A stretch of 64,000 nucleotides of DNA from Thermococcus sp. CX2 (GTDB lineage: Archaea > Methanobacteriota_B > Thermococci > Thermococcales > Thermococcaceae): contig NZ_SNUQ01000001.1 of assembly GCF_012027555.1 (NCBI RefSeq), positions 372,001 to 436,000 of the forward strand, in the 5' to 3' direction. Of this stretch, positions 17,951-26,434 are shown in pieces. Numbering within the stretch: position 1 is the stretch's first letter; the number at the start of each line of letters is the position of its first letter. The position numbers and the translations under genes are program-made. The notes under the pieces are model-generated. The model had not been told where the DNA came from. It ran no database searches and was given only the letters and a program-made list of their open reading frames with translations.

Positions 17951-19152
17951 TGTCCGACTGGTTTTTTCCTAAAATCGGTGGAATCGAGACTCACATTGAC
18001 GATCTCGCCCGGAATCTCCTCGAAATCGGGCACGAGCCCTATGTGATCACCCACGATTACCGATATCTGAAACCCTACAAGGACAACTTTCCATATACAG
18101 TCAGGAGGTTTTCCGCGTCCATGTATTTGAAAAACTACCATGTCAGCCTCGGCCCAAACCAGCTTTGGAAGATAAATGAGCTCTACAAAGAGGTGGGCTT
18201 TGACATTACCCATGTTCACAGCATATATTCACCCCTTTCAATTGCCGTCGCCAACCTCTCGCGGGGCGTCCGTGGTGTTCCAGTTGTTGCGACTAACCAC
18301 TCATTCTACGGAAACCCCAAGGTTGACTTTATCCTCGGCCCCATGCTGAGGCACTACCTTAGGAGGGTAGACTCCTTTATCGCCGTGAGCACCCCCGTGG
18401 CAGAGGACACCAAGAAACTGCTCGGAAAAAGGCTGAACGGGCGTCCTGTGGTGGTCGTTCCCAATGGCATCGATGTCGAAAAGTGGCGGCCCCCAGAGCC
18501 GGAGGAAAGAGAGAAGGCCAGGGAAATGCTGGGACTTTCCGATGAGATAGCACTCCTCTACATAGGCAGGATGACCGAGAGGAAGCAGGCCCACAGGCTT
18601 CCTTTCGTTATCTCTTCTGCTCTGAAGCTTTCGGGCCTCAGTAAGGACAAGATACGACTGATTGCTGTCGGGAACGGAGCTATGCGTCCTAAACTTGAGG
18701 AGAACCTCCACATAACCGGTTTGGCCGAGCGCACGGTTCTCTTTGATTTCCTGCCAAGGGAGAAGGTTAGAGAACTGTACTGGGCGGCGGATGTTGTTTT
18801 AATGCCAGGAATGCTGGAGGCGTTTCCAATAGTGGGTCTTGAGGCCTCGGCCACGGGACGTGCGATAGTTGGTCGGAACGAAAGCGGACTCTCTGACCTG
18901 ATAGTAGATGGCCTCACCGGATTCCTTGGCAACAGTGAGGAGGAGCTCAGCCAGAAGCTCGCTGAAGTGATTTCCAACGGGGATATCATAGAAAGAATAG
19001 GCAGAGAGGCCAGAAAACGCGCAGAGAGAGAGTTCTCCTGGAAGGTAGTCCTTGAAAAGCTCCTCGATGTTTACAAAACCACATTAGATGCCGTAGATGG
19101 GGCCGATAAGAGATATATACTCTACAGGATACTAAGGGGGAGCAAGGGATGA
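17926..19152 (+). CDS. Glycosyltransferase family 4 protein
   Basis: GT-B-fold retaining glycosyltransferase of 408 residues, cytoplasmic face. N-terminal acceptor domain: SDWFFPKIGGIETHIDDLA with the glycine-rich loop, then DITHVHSIYSPLS. C-terminal donor domain: VVVPNGIDVEKW, LLYIGRMTERKQ, and MLEAFPIVGLEAS, which contains the E-x7-E motif that binds the nucleotide sugar. It resembles PimA/WbaZ-like enzymes adding a sugar to a lipid or glycan; donor and acceptor are unknown. It is the middle gene of the operon and its stop overlaps the deacetylase start (ATGA). Confidence 0.9.
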   Translation: MESLKIAIVSDWFFPKIGGIETHIDDLARNLLEIGHEPYVITHDYRYLKPYKDNFPYTVRRFSASMYLKNYHVSLGPNQLWKINELYKEVGFDITHVHSIYSPLSIAVANLSRGVRGVPVVATNHSFYGNPKVDFILGPMLRHYLRRVDSFIAVSTPVAEDTKKLLGKRLNGRPVVVVPNGIDVEKWRPPEPEEREKAREMLGLSDEIALLYIGRMTERKQAHRLPFVISSALKLSGLSKDKIRLIAVGNGAMRPKLEENLHITGLAERTVLFDFLPREKVRELYWAADVVLMPGMLEAFPIVGLEASATGRAIVGRNESGLSDLIVDGLTGFLGNSEEELSQKLAEVISNGDIIERIGREARKRAEREFSWKVVLEKLLDVYKTTLDAVDGADKRYILYRILRGSKG

Positions 19153-19862
19153 TGGTTTCAATAACCTTCGATGTTGAACACGATTGTCCGCCCTACCTAA
19201 CGACCACAAAAGGAATGGAGGAAGGCCTGCCGAAGCTTCTCGACCTTCTAAGCGAGAAGAACGTTAAGGCGACCTTCTTCTTTACCGCGGAAATGGCCAG
19301 GCGCTTTCCGCACCTTGTGCGGCGCGTTGTAGATGAAGGCCATGAGCTTGGAAGTCACAACTACAACCACGAGAGACTGGACAAGCTCTCAAAGGACGAA
19401 GGAAGGTACGTGATAGAGAAATCCCTCAAAATCCTAAGGGAGTTTGGTGATGTCGTCTCGTTCAGGGCCCCCAACCTGCAGTTTCCTAACTATTATTATA
19501 AGATACTGGAAAGGAATGGTATACTGGTTGACTCGTCCAAGGCAACTTACAAGGGTTACCGCGAAGGGGTTAGATTCTTTGGGAACGTGCTTGAGGTTCC
19601 CGCGTCAACAACATCTTCTGTCATAAGGCTCCCATGGAGAATCCAGAAGCTCATTCACCCCAGACTGAGCGAGCCACGCGTTTACTTCGCCCACCCCTGG
19701 GAGTTCGTTCCGATGCAGAAGGAGCCCATAAGGTTCGACTGCAGGTTCAACACTGGAGATAGAGCCCTTGAGCTCCTCGCCCGGCTTATAGACTACTACA
19801 AAAGCCAGAACGCCGAGTTCCTCCTTGTGAGAGACTACTACAAGAGGTATGGGAAAGCCTAA
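19149..19862 (+). CDS. Polysaccharide deacetylase-family protein (NodB fold)
   Basis: Predicted metal-dependent carbohydrate de-N-acetylase of 237 residues. Motifs in order: ITFDVEHDC (Asp and metal-binding part, variant of TFDDG), GSHNYNHERL (His-x3-His), FRAPNLQFP (Arg), and a final FAHPWEF (His). No signal peptide, so it probably acts in the cytoplasm on a lipid-linked or nucleotide-linked amino sugar, as GlcNAc-PI deacetylases do (inference). The ATG at 19149 overlaps the previous stop as ATGA; a second ATG at 19152 is equally possible. It closes the flippase-glycosyltransferase operon. Confidence 0.87.
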   Translation: MMVSITFDVEHDCPPYLTTTKGMEEGLPKLLDLLSEKNVKATFFFTAEMARRFPHLVRRVVDEGHELGSHNYNHERLDKLSKDEGRYVIEKSLKILREFGDVVSFRAPNLQFPNYYYKILERNGILVDSSKATYKGYREGVRFFGNVLEVPASTTSSVIRLPWRIQKLIHPRLSEPRVYFAHPWEFVPMQKEPIRFDCRFNTGDRALELLARLIDYYKSQNAEFLLVRDYYKRYGKA

Positions 19863-19909
19863 TTAACTTTCCTTTCCAATTATATCTAAGTGAGATGGAG
19901 GTGATAGTT

Positions 19910-20953
19910 ATGAGAGAGGCAATGTTCTGGGAGAAGCTCGACGGTAACCGCGTTCGCTGTAGGCTCTGTCCAGTCAACTGCATCATCGATGAGGGGCAGC
20001 GCGGCTCGTGTAGGATAAGGAAGAACATCAGTGGGAAACTCTACACCTTAAACTACGGCAAGGTTTCTTCGATGGCTATGGACCCAGTGGAGAAAAAACC
20101 GCTCTTTCATTTCTGGCCCGGTTCCTGCGCATTCTCGATCGGAACCGTCGGCTGCAACATGCACTGCAAGCACTGCCAAAACTGGGAGATAAGCCAAGCA
20201 GATGAGAGCCTCCCCTATATACGGGATGTTTCTCCTCCTGAGGTAGTTGAATTGGCCAAGCGCTACGGCTGTGAGAGCATAGCGTACACATACAATGATC
20301 CCGTAATCTGGTACGAGTTTGTGCTGGATACTGCAAAGATAGCGCGGAGAGAAGGTCTGAACAACATCCTCGTCACCAACGGCTATATTAACGAGGAGCC
20401 GTTCAGAGAGCTGGCTAAATACATAGACGCCATGAACATCGACATCAAGGCCTTCGATGATGTCTTCTATATGAAGATAGCGGGCGTCCCCTCCGGAGAG
20501 CCGAGCAAGAGAATCGCGGAGATAGCTAAGAAAGAACTCGGAATTCACGTTGAGCTGACATATCTTATCATTCCAACGCTCAATGACAGAGAAGAGGAGA
20601 TAAGAGCCTTCGCCCGCTGGGTAGTCGAGCATTTAGGGGACGACACACCCGTCCACTTCTCGCGCTTCTTCCCGCACTACAAGCTCGCCAGCCTTCCGCC
20701 GACACCGCTTGAGACCATCGAGATGGCATACCGCATTGCCAGGGAGGAGGGCCTGAAGTTCGTGTACACCGGCAACGTGCCTGGGCACACAGGGGAGCAT
20801 ACGTACTGCCCAAGTTGCAGCAAACCTTTAATAGTCCGCTGGGGATTCAAAATCATCGAATACCACGTGAAGGACGGGAAGTGCGAGTACTGCGGCGAAC
20901 CCATTCCAATAGTTGGGACGTACTTAAAAAAGCAATATAGCTGGATGTGGTGA
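19910..20953 (+). CDS. amrS: AmmeMemoRadiSam system radical SAM enzyme AmrS
   Basis: Radical SAM protein of 347 residues. The cluster motif CNMHCKHCQNW (Cys-x3-Cys-x2-Cys) lies near residue 85, preceded by a Cys-rich N-terminal segment (CRLCPVNCIIDEGQRGSC), and CPSCSKP plus CEYCGEP near the C-terminus form a probable zinc ribbon. AmrS is usually linked to AMMECR1 and Memo proteins; neither is next to it here. The substrate is unknown. The ATG at 19910 is chosen because GGAGGTGAT stands directly before it; the upstream ATG at 19895 overlaps that site. Its stop overlaps the next start as TGATG. Confidence 0.9.
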   Translation: MREAMFWEKLDGNRVRCRLCPVNCIIDEGQRGSCRIRKNISGKLYTLNYGKVSSMAMDPVEKKPLFHFWPGSCAFSIGTVGCNMHCKHCQNWEISQADESLPYIRDVSPPEVVELAKRYGCESIAYTYNDPVIWYEFVLDTAKIARREGLNNILVTNGYINEEPFRELAKYIDAMNIDIKAFDDVFYMKIAGVPSGEPSKRIAEIAKKELGIHVELTYLIIPTLNDREEEIRAFARWVVEHLGDDTPVHFSRFFPHYKLASLPPTPLETIEMAYRIAREEGLKFVYTGNVPGHTGEHTYCPSCSKPLIVRWGFKIIEYHVKDGKCEYCGEPIPIVGTYLKKQYSWMW

Positions 20954-21783
20954 TGAAATTGTCCGAGATTGAGGTTATTTTTTACATAGAAGCCTTGGGC
21001 AACGACAAGAAAGTTTTAGAAAGGGCTTTAGAGGAGACTGCCAAGAACCTCAAAGATGAAAAGGGGGTCAAGATCAAATACATAAACGTTGAAGACGTGC
21101 TGGAAAACGAAGATGAGGAGCTTCTAAAGTATTCCGGAGTCATAGAAGCCCAGCTCTCCGGGGATCTGGGAAACATAGTCCGGTTAACCCTCAAATACTC
21201 ACCGGCAGTTGTCGAGGTGCTTGGACCCGGAAAGGTCGAGGTCGAGTCCAAAACGCTCATGAAGATCCTGGGAGAGGTTTCCCTCTTCATGGGCAAGCTC
21301 ATGCAGAAGTTCGGCGGTTTGGCGGTTTACCCCAAACTCGACGATTTGCCAGAACCGAGAATAGGCTATTCCCGAGAGGAAATCGAGGAGTTAATCGTCG
21401 AGGACAGGAACATTCTCTATCGTTTTGTGATAGAGGTCTTTGGTGAAAGCGAGGAGGCCATAAAAACGACTATGGCAAAGGCCCTGACCATCGAAGGGTG
21501 CAGGATAAACAAACTCGCTGTTCAGGGGCAGGAAGAGGACGGTCAATTTAAGGGACTTTTAGCGGCTGAGCTCCTCTCGTCTTTCGAGTCCCTCATGCAG
21601 CTCACGGCAAAATACGCCCCTGTGGCGATTTCTGTGCTTGAGCCCGAAATCATCGACGTCACTGCCAACGAGCTCCAAAACATCCTCACGGATCTGGCCG
21701 GATTCGTGAACGAACTGGTTACCAGACCCATAAAGAGGCAGATTATGGAGAAAAAGAACACCGAGTTCAAGCTCAGCCCGTGA
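20953..21783 (+). CDS. Unknown protein built of two similar halves
   Basis: Soluble protein of 276 residues that I cannot name. It appears to be an internal duplication: residues about 5-120 and 150-255 share a pattern. LKYSPAVVEVLGPGKVEV in the first half matches AKYAPVAISVLEPEIIDV in the second, each followed by a predicted helix (KTLMKILGEVSLFMGKL and NELQNILTDLAGFVNEL). Each half begins with a strand and a Glu-rich helix. There is no signal peptide, P-loop or cysteine cluster. The ATG overlaps the AmrS stop (TGATG), so it is co-translated with AmrS and may be its partner or substrate carrier. A promoter region of 200 bp follows. Confidence 0.7.
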   Translation: MKLSEIEVIFYIEALGNDKKVLERALEETAKNLKDEKGVKIKYINVEDVLENEDEELLKYSGVIEAQLSGDLGNIVRLTLKYSPAVVEVLGPGKVEVESKTLMKILGEVSLFMGKLMQKFGGLAVYPKLDDLPEPRIGYSREEIEELIVEDRNILYRFVIEVFGESEEAIKTTMAKALTIEGCRINKLAVQGQEEDGQFKGLLAAELLSSFESLMQLTAKYAPVAISVLEPEIIDVTANELQNILTDLAGFVNELVTRPIKRQIMEKKNTEFKLSP

Positions 21784-21888
21784 TATTATCGGCAAAAGGC
21801 GAATACTCTATAGGCATTTAATTAAGCTCCCTTTCATTTTTACGGCAATCAGCGTGCTCTTTTTAAGCAGAGAAAGGGTCTGAAAGCG

Positions 21889-21902
21889 AAAAGTATATAT
21901 AC
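21889..21902 (+). promoter_or_regulatory. Strong BRE/TATA promoter of the S-layer gene
   Basis: CGAAAAGTATATAT is the best BRE plus TATA match in the window, with a leader of about 60 bases after it. Both features fit a highly expressed surface protein gene. Confidence 0.6.
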
Positions 21903-21939
21903 CCGTATCTGATAGAAAGTCATTGACAATACATATTAG

Positions 21940-21962
21940 GCCACCTTAGGGTGTTAAACCCA
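21940..21962 (+). promoter_or_regulatory. Possible stem-loop in the S-layer mRNA leader
   Basis: CACCTTAGGGTG can form a short stem (CACC with GGTG) in the 5' leader, ahead of the ribosome-binding site GGAGGTG (21970-21976). It could stabilise the message; no function is shown. Confidence 0.3.
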
Positions 21963-21983
21963 AACTTATGGAGGTGTTGGGAA

Positions 21984-23783
21984 ATGAAAGTGAAGAAAAT
22001 CGCGGCCCTTGCCCTTGGTGCCGCAATGGTTGGAGCAACCGTCGGCTTCGCCAGCGCCCAGCCGACCGTCCCGAACATACCGAAGGACTTCTTCGTTAAC
22101 GCCGATGGAACCCCGAACGTTAAAATCGTCGTTGGAAGTAACGCTGCTGCAATGGACGTTGCCAGTGCCGCTGACATAGCCGTTGCCCTTGGAAGCCTGC
22201 TCTACACCACCGAGCAGGTCGAGGCCCAGAACGCTTACGTCAAGGTCAAGCAGGAGATCCCGCCTGCTCACATTCAGGACTGGACCATCTACTCTTACAA
22301 CTACGACACTATGACCGTTGACCACAACCTCACCGACCTCACCGGATGGGCTACCGCCTACGAGGAGCTTCCGGGCGACTACTGGTTCAACGGCACCGCC
22401 TACACCGCTAACTACACCGTCTGGGCCGGTGGATTCACCGCCAGCGTCACCATACCCGACAAGGACAAGACCGGAGATGACCAGACCATAGATTGGCACA
22501 TCACCATAAACGGCATCGAGCTCGTCTCAAAGGACCCAGCCGAGTGGGACGGCACCATGCCACCAAAGGACGCCGACATACAGATCCCCGCCGGTGGTGT
22601 TGAGGTCTTCCTCGACTACGTGCTCTACAACTACACCGTGACCTACACCACTGAGGTTAGGCCAGAGTACCCAGAGTGGGGCGTCCCGGCCGATTACGAT
22701 ACTGTTACTGACTGGTACATCGGCGACGCCGAGAACGTTGCCGCCGATGGCGGAACCATAGTCGGCACCTACGACCCAGGTGTCGGCGTCGGTGAGACCT
22801 TCAGCGTCTTCGGCAACACCTACTACGTCCTCAGCGTCGGCAACGACACCTTCACCGCCGGTCTCGACAAGGGCACCGCCTGGTACCAGGTCGGTCAGCC
22901 GCAGGCCATCGAGGGCACCGACTGGATCGTCACCGTCCTCGACATAAGCATCATCGACCAGAGGGCCCTCGTTGTCGTCAAGAACTCCGTCACCGGCGAG
23001 GAGAGCGACCAGCTCATCCTTGAGAAGGACAACCCACGGGACGTCTTCGGCGACGGTAGGGTGTGGCTCACCCTCAGGGACACCTTCGTCGGTATCGACG
23101 GCCACCTCATAGCCAGCATCGAGTCCCAGGTTGATGTCGTTGACTACACGAGCGGTGCCACCGTGGTCTACGATGGCAAGACCTGGGAGATGACCATCAA
23201 GACCAACGGCACCTACATAACCAACATCACCCTCACCAACGTCGACCCGCTCGAGGGCAACCCGGTTGACATATTCGGCACCTACAACCTTGGCTACAGC
23301 TTCGAGATCAAGTTCCTCAAGGAGAGCGACGTCAACTACGACATCAACGGTGACGGCAACATCACCGACACCAGCTACGCTGTTGCCTACGCCTACATCA
23401 GCCTCACCGAGAAGGAGCCCACCATCCTCGAGCAGGAGCTCACCGTTGGCGACGAGTTCGAGGGCTGGACCATCGAGGGCATCTACGCCGACAACATCAT
23501 CCTCAAGCCGGTCACCGGCCCGATAACCGTCATGGACTACGAGGTTGACCTCGAGAACCCAGGAAGCAACCTCATCCTCGTTGGCGGCCCGGTTGCCAAC
23601 AGTGTCACCCAGTACCTCGTCGATGAGGGCATCAGCCAGGTCGACTGGTACAACAGCCCAGGCGACATCGAGTACATCCAGGACGCCCTTGGCGGCTACG
23701 ACGTCGTCATCGTCGCCGGTGCCACCAGGACCGAGACCAAGGCTGCCGCCGAGGCCCTCATGCAGTACCTCGCTGGCCTCTGA
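21984..23783 (+). CDS. S-layer protein
   Basis: Major cell-surface protein of the Thermococcus type, 599 residues. The N-terminal signal peptide (VKKIAALALGAAMVGATVGF) has a cleavage site after AlaSerAla, before QPTVPN. The mature chain starts with PNVKIVVGSNAAAMDVASAA, then Thr/Asn-rich beta domains with several N-x-S/T sites (N-glycosylation), DYDINGDGNITD-like calcium-loop sequence near residue 455, and a C-terminal alpha/beta domain with LILVGGPVANSVTQYL and DVVIVAGATRTETKAAAEAL. Codons are strongly biased to GCC/GTC/ACC, more than the neighbours, as expected for high expression. The ATG at 21984 follows GGAGGTGTTGGG. A T-rich sequence after the stop probably terminates most transcripts. 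Confidence 0.9.
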   Translation: MKVKKIAALALGAAMVGATVGFASAQPTVPNIPKDFFVNADGTPNVKIVVGSNAAAMDVASAADIAVALGSLLYTTEQVEAQNAYVKVKQEIPPAHIQDWTIYSYNYDTMTVDHNLTDLTGWATAYEELPGDYWFNGTAYTANYTVWAGGFTASVTIPDKDKTGDDQTIDWHITINGIELVSKDPAEWDGTMPPKDADIQIPAGGVEVFLDYVLYNYTVTYTTEVRPEYPEWGVPADYDTVTDWYIGDAENVAADGGTIVGTYDPGVGVGETFSVFGNTYYVLSVGNDTFTAGLDKGTAWYQVGQPQAIEGTDWIVTVLDISIIDQRALVVVKNSVTGEESDQLILEKDNPRDVFGDGRVWLTLRDTFVGIDGHLIASIESQVDVVDYTSGATVVYDGKTWEMTIKTNGTYITNITLTNVDPLEGNPVDIFGTYNLGYSFEIKFLKESDVNYDINGDGNITDTSYAVAYAYISLTEKEPTILEQELTVGDEFEGWTIEGIYADNIILKPVTGPITVMDYEVDLENPGSNLILVGGPVANSVTQYLVDEGISQVDWYNSPGDIEYIQDALGGYDVVIVAGATRTETKAAAEALMQYLAGL

Positions 23784-23786
23784 AGG

Positions 23787-23815
23787 CCTTTCCTTCTCTT
23801 TTAATTCTCTCTTCT
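23787..23815 (+). terminator. T-rich terminator after the S-layer gene
   Basis: Several T-rich blocks (TTTCC, TCTTTT, TCTCTTCT) lie between the S-layer stop and the next TTG start. Partial read-through would express the downstream membrane-anchored protein at lower level. Confidence 0.4.
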
Positions 23816-23828
23816 GGGGGTTTTAACC

Positions 23829-24611
23829 TTGAATCAAAAGAAGCTTGCAGTCATTTTCATAGTTCTCCTCATAATCGTTGCTCCAATAAGCTACTTCATT
23901 TATGCATATCATGAGTTTTCTAACGTCCTCAATCCAGGATCACCAAAGGCATCGAGCCAGTACATCGTGATATACACTCCCTCAGCCCAGTTCTATGTCC
24001 TCACTGAGGAGCAGTACGGGAAGCTCCTCAAAGAAGGAACCAGGCCACCTACGGGTTCGAGGATATACAACATCACAGTGGACAGCTACATAACAGGAAG
24101 TCCTGAGGTGGACCTGAACTTAACCCTCAGGAGCATGTACGACTATTTCACCATAGTACTCGGTGACCCATCGGCTGAGAACTGTAAAGACAACCCACAG
24201 CTGTACGTTGGAGACTGCGCGTACAGAACACTGGTGGTTTCCGAGATATCCGGCGTAGTATCCAACATCTTCAAGACAAATTACTATCTAAAGGGCTTAG
24301 AGATGGGCTATGACAACGCCACCGCCAAGCAGTACGCTTACAACCAGACCTGGCTGAGGTACAGAAAGGTCTACCTAACGTTCATGACTAAGTTCGATAT
24401 TGGCCGGGGTAAGATTGGAAACCCAGACCACCTGGTGATACTCATCATTGGACCGGCTGAGGGCGCAAAGGAGAACCGGATCTTTGCCCCACGCAGAGGT
24501 GTGCTTGTGATAGAGGGAGTGACCGACGACACCCTCAGGGCAGAAATCACGCTGATAGAAAAGCTGATAGGGTTCACATGGCCGAGTGGAGAAGGGAATA
24601 CTACAGGGTGA
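23829..24611 (+). CDS. Membrane-anchored extracellular protein next to the S-layer gene
   Basis: Protein of 260 residues with an N-terminal uncleaved helix (about residues 7-26, LAVIFIVLLIIVAPISYFIY) and an otherwise hydrophilic domain that would face outside. It has several N-x-T/S sites (for example VDLNLT, YNQT) and a disulfide-capable cysteine pair (NCKDNPQLYVGDC). I do not recognise the domain. The start is TTG 23829 after CTGGGGG; the next ATG would remove the membrane anchor. It lies 45 bases after the S-layer stop, so it could be an accessory to the surface layer. Its last 11 bases overlap the convergent radical SAM gene. Confidence 0.65.
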   Translation: MNQKKLAVIFIVLLIIVAPISYFIYAYHEFSNVLNPGSPKASSQYIVIYTPSAQFYVLTEEQYGKLLKEGTRPPTGSRIYNITVDSYITGSPEVDLNLTLRSMYDYFTIVLGDPSAENCKDNPQLYVGDCAYRTLVVSEISGVVSNIFKTNYYLKGLEMGYDNATAKQYAYNQTWLRYRKVYLTFMTKFDIGRGKIGNPDHLVILIIGPAEGAKENRIFAPRRGVLVIEGVTDDTLRAEITLIEKLIGFTWPSGEGNTTG

Positions 24612-26346
24612 TCAAATCCTCCAGGAGGTTTCTCTCTTCTTTTCCAACCACTTCAAAGAATTCATCCTTACTGCTGAACGGTCTCCTTGAAAGAAGTTTC
24701 ACAACCTTCTTTTTCCCTATCCCCGGAATCTGCTGAAGAACCTTGGGACTCTCAGTGTTAACGTTTATCGGTACTGGAATTCCCGTTATACTCCTGAAGC
24801 CGTGTCCGACTATTACCACATCGTAGAAGCGGTTCAGCTCGACCTCCTTTGGAATGCCGACTATAAGGGGATAGCTTCCTATCTGCCTGCCGTAGGTAAG
24901 GCCGTTATCATAAACCTCAGCCCTAACGTCTCTAAGCACAGTCCCAACGGGCACAACCCGCTTCAGCATCGGCAGATCTATCTCATGACGGATTTTATAC
25001 TTGTAGTGCTGGATGATCTTCTTGTGCTTCTCTGTCTTGACTTTGTTTCTCATGTGCCATAGCGGAGTCCCGGGGAAGACAACCACCTGTCGGATGTTTA
25101 TCCTCCTAACCATCAAACCGTCGTCGAGAAGCCTCTTTAGGAATTGGAACGTCAGCTCGTAGCTCTTCTTTGTCTCTCCTGGAAGGCCGAAGATAATATT
25201 TATACCCGGCAGGAGCCAGGGCATCCCATTGTATCCTCTCTTCCCGCCGATTTCGTTGAGCAGCTTTACAGCTTCATAGGTTTCCTCGGGAGTGGCGTTC
25301 AGGTTGTTGAGCCTGGCCACTTTGGGATCTGCGCTCTCCAGCCCGAAGGCCACAACGTTCCCCGGAGTGCCATATTCAACAAGGGCCTTCGCTATACGCG
25401 TGCTCTCTTCTGGATAGTTGGCTATTACAGCTGGGTTGGCGTTGTCCACATGGAGGGTTTTCAGGTCTGGAGCGACCGAGCGGATTCCACGGAAGAGCTT
25501 CTCTATCGCCTCGGGGTTTGGTATGGGAACGCGGCCGTTCGGCTTCGCCATATAGGAGAAGATGCAGCTCTGCCTGCCGACGCGGAAGTGTCTTACTCCC
25601 AAGTTGTAGAGAATCTCGACTTCTTTTACTATATCATTAACTGGCCTGTCCTCAACGGTTCTGTACCTAACGGGTTCCGTGCAGAAGGAGCATCCCCCAA
25701 TACCCATAGCCTTTGGACAGCCGCGCTGCGTTTCGATTTCCACTATTACAAAATCCGGGAAGTCAGGAAACTGTTTGACAACTTCAGCCCCAAGGAGCGC
25801 GTAATCCCGGAGCTCGTCATAGGTTCTGAACCTGAATGGGTCAGCCTCTCTCGGGTCTCTAAAAAAATCATGGAGGAACGCTTCCAGGTCACCGTAAACG
25901 ATGTGGTCAAAAACCTCCTGGGCCAGCATCAGTTCTCGCGAGGTTATCTTCGTCCCACCCTGATGGGCGGAGCCCATGAACGCAGGCCCACCAAGGATTT
26001 TAACCCCTTGAAAAGGCTTCAGAAACTTTGCAACCTCCTCAACCTGGGATGGAACTGCCGAAAGATATTTGCCAGGAGTGTGCAAGCCACCGATGTATAT
26101 TATAACTTGAGCCTTTTCAAGGATTTGCCTAGTCTTCGGGAAGTTTGGAGTTTTGTTCTTGGTTGCTATGCCGTTTTCCCCGATGAACGTAGCTCTGAGG
26201 TCATCTATGGTTAGGTAGAATACTTCAGCATCATTTCTGGCCTTTTTAATTGCCCCGTAGGCATACCTTGGGTATATGCCAAGATAAGGCGGAACCCCCA
26301 GCCCGGCAGGTTCGTCTGTGTAACCGTCGATGATGGCAACTATCAT
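24601..26346 (-). CDS. Radical SAM protein with C-terminal helix-hairpin-helix
   Basis: Protein of 581 residues: an N-terminal B12-binding-like alpha/beta domain (about 1-190, with KILGGPAFMGSAHQGG), a radical SAM barrel (about 195-500), and a C-terminal helix-hairpin-helix (LQQIPGIGKKKVVKLLSRR, about 535-555). The cluster cysteines read CPKAMGIGGCSFC, a Cys-x8-Cys-x2-Cys spacing rather than the standard Cys-x3-Cys-x2-Cys. FGLESADPKVARLNNL and FGLPGETKKSYELTF are typical of SAM and substrate-binding strands. The helix-hairpin-helix points to nucleic acid contact, so an RNA or DNA modification role is possible (inference). The ATG is close to a minus-strand TATA (CCTCTTAAAAATC on the plus strand, 26367-26379). 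Confidence 0.85.
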   Translation of the reverse strand: MIVAIIDGYTDEPAGLGVPPYLGIYPRYAYGAIKKARNDAEVFYLTIDDLRATFIGENGIATKNKTPNFPKTRQILEKAQVIIYIGGLHTPGKYLSAVPSQVEEVAKFLKPFQGVKILGGPAFMGSAHQGGTKITSRELMLAQEVFDHIVYGDLEAFLHDFFRDPREADPFRFRTYDELRDYALLGAEVVKQFPDFPDFVIVEIETQRGCPKAMGIGGCSFCTEPVRYRTVEDRPVNDIVKEVEILYNLGVRHFRVGRQSCIFSYMAKPNGRVPIPNPEAIEKLFRGIRSVAPDLKTLHVDNANPAVIANYPEESTRIAKALVEYGTPGNVVAFGLESADPKVARLNNLNATPEETYEAVKLLNEIGGKRGYNGMPWLLPGINIIFGLPGETKKSYELTFQFLKRLLDDGLMVRRINIRQVVVFPGTPLWHMRNKVKTEKHKKIIQHYKYKIRHEIDLPMLKRVVPVGTVLRDVRAEVYDNGLTYGRQIGSYPLIVGIPKEVELNRFYDVVIVGHGFRSITGIPVPINVNTESPKVLQQIPGIGKKKVVKLLSRRPFSSKDEFFEVVGKEERNLLEDLITL

Positions 26347-26389
26347 GTTGGGTGAATCAACTGGGCCTCTTAAAAATCAATCGATACCG

Positions 26390-26401
26390 AAAAGTATAAA
26401 C
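26390..26401 (+). promoter_or_regulatory. BRE/TATA promoter of the ferritin-like gene
   Basis: AAAAGTATAAAC is preceded by the BRE-like CCGAAAAG and lies about 40 bp before the ATG at 26435. The minus-strand TATA of the radical SAM gene is separate (26367-26379). Confidence 0.5.
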
Positions 26402-26434
26402 GGTTCGACGCCGTAGCACAGAACTGGGATAAAT

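Noticed and set aside
25144-26214. 356-codon frame antisense to the radical SAM gene
   Set aside because: The sense strand carries clear radical SAM motifs; the antisense reading has none and no ribosome-binding site.
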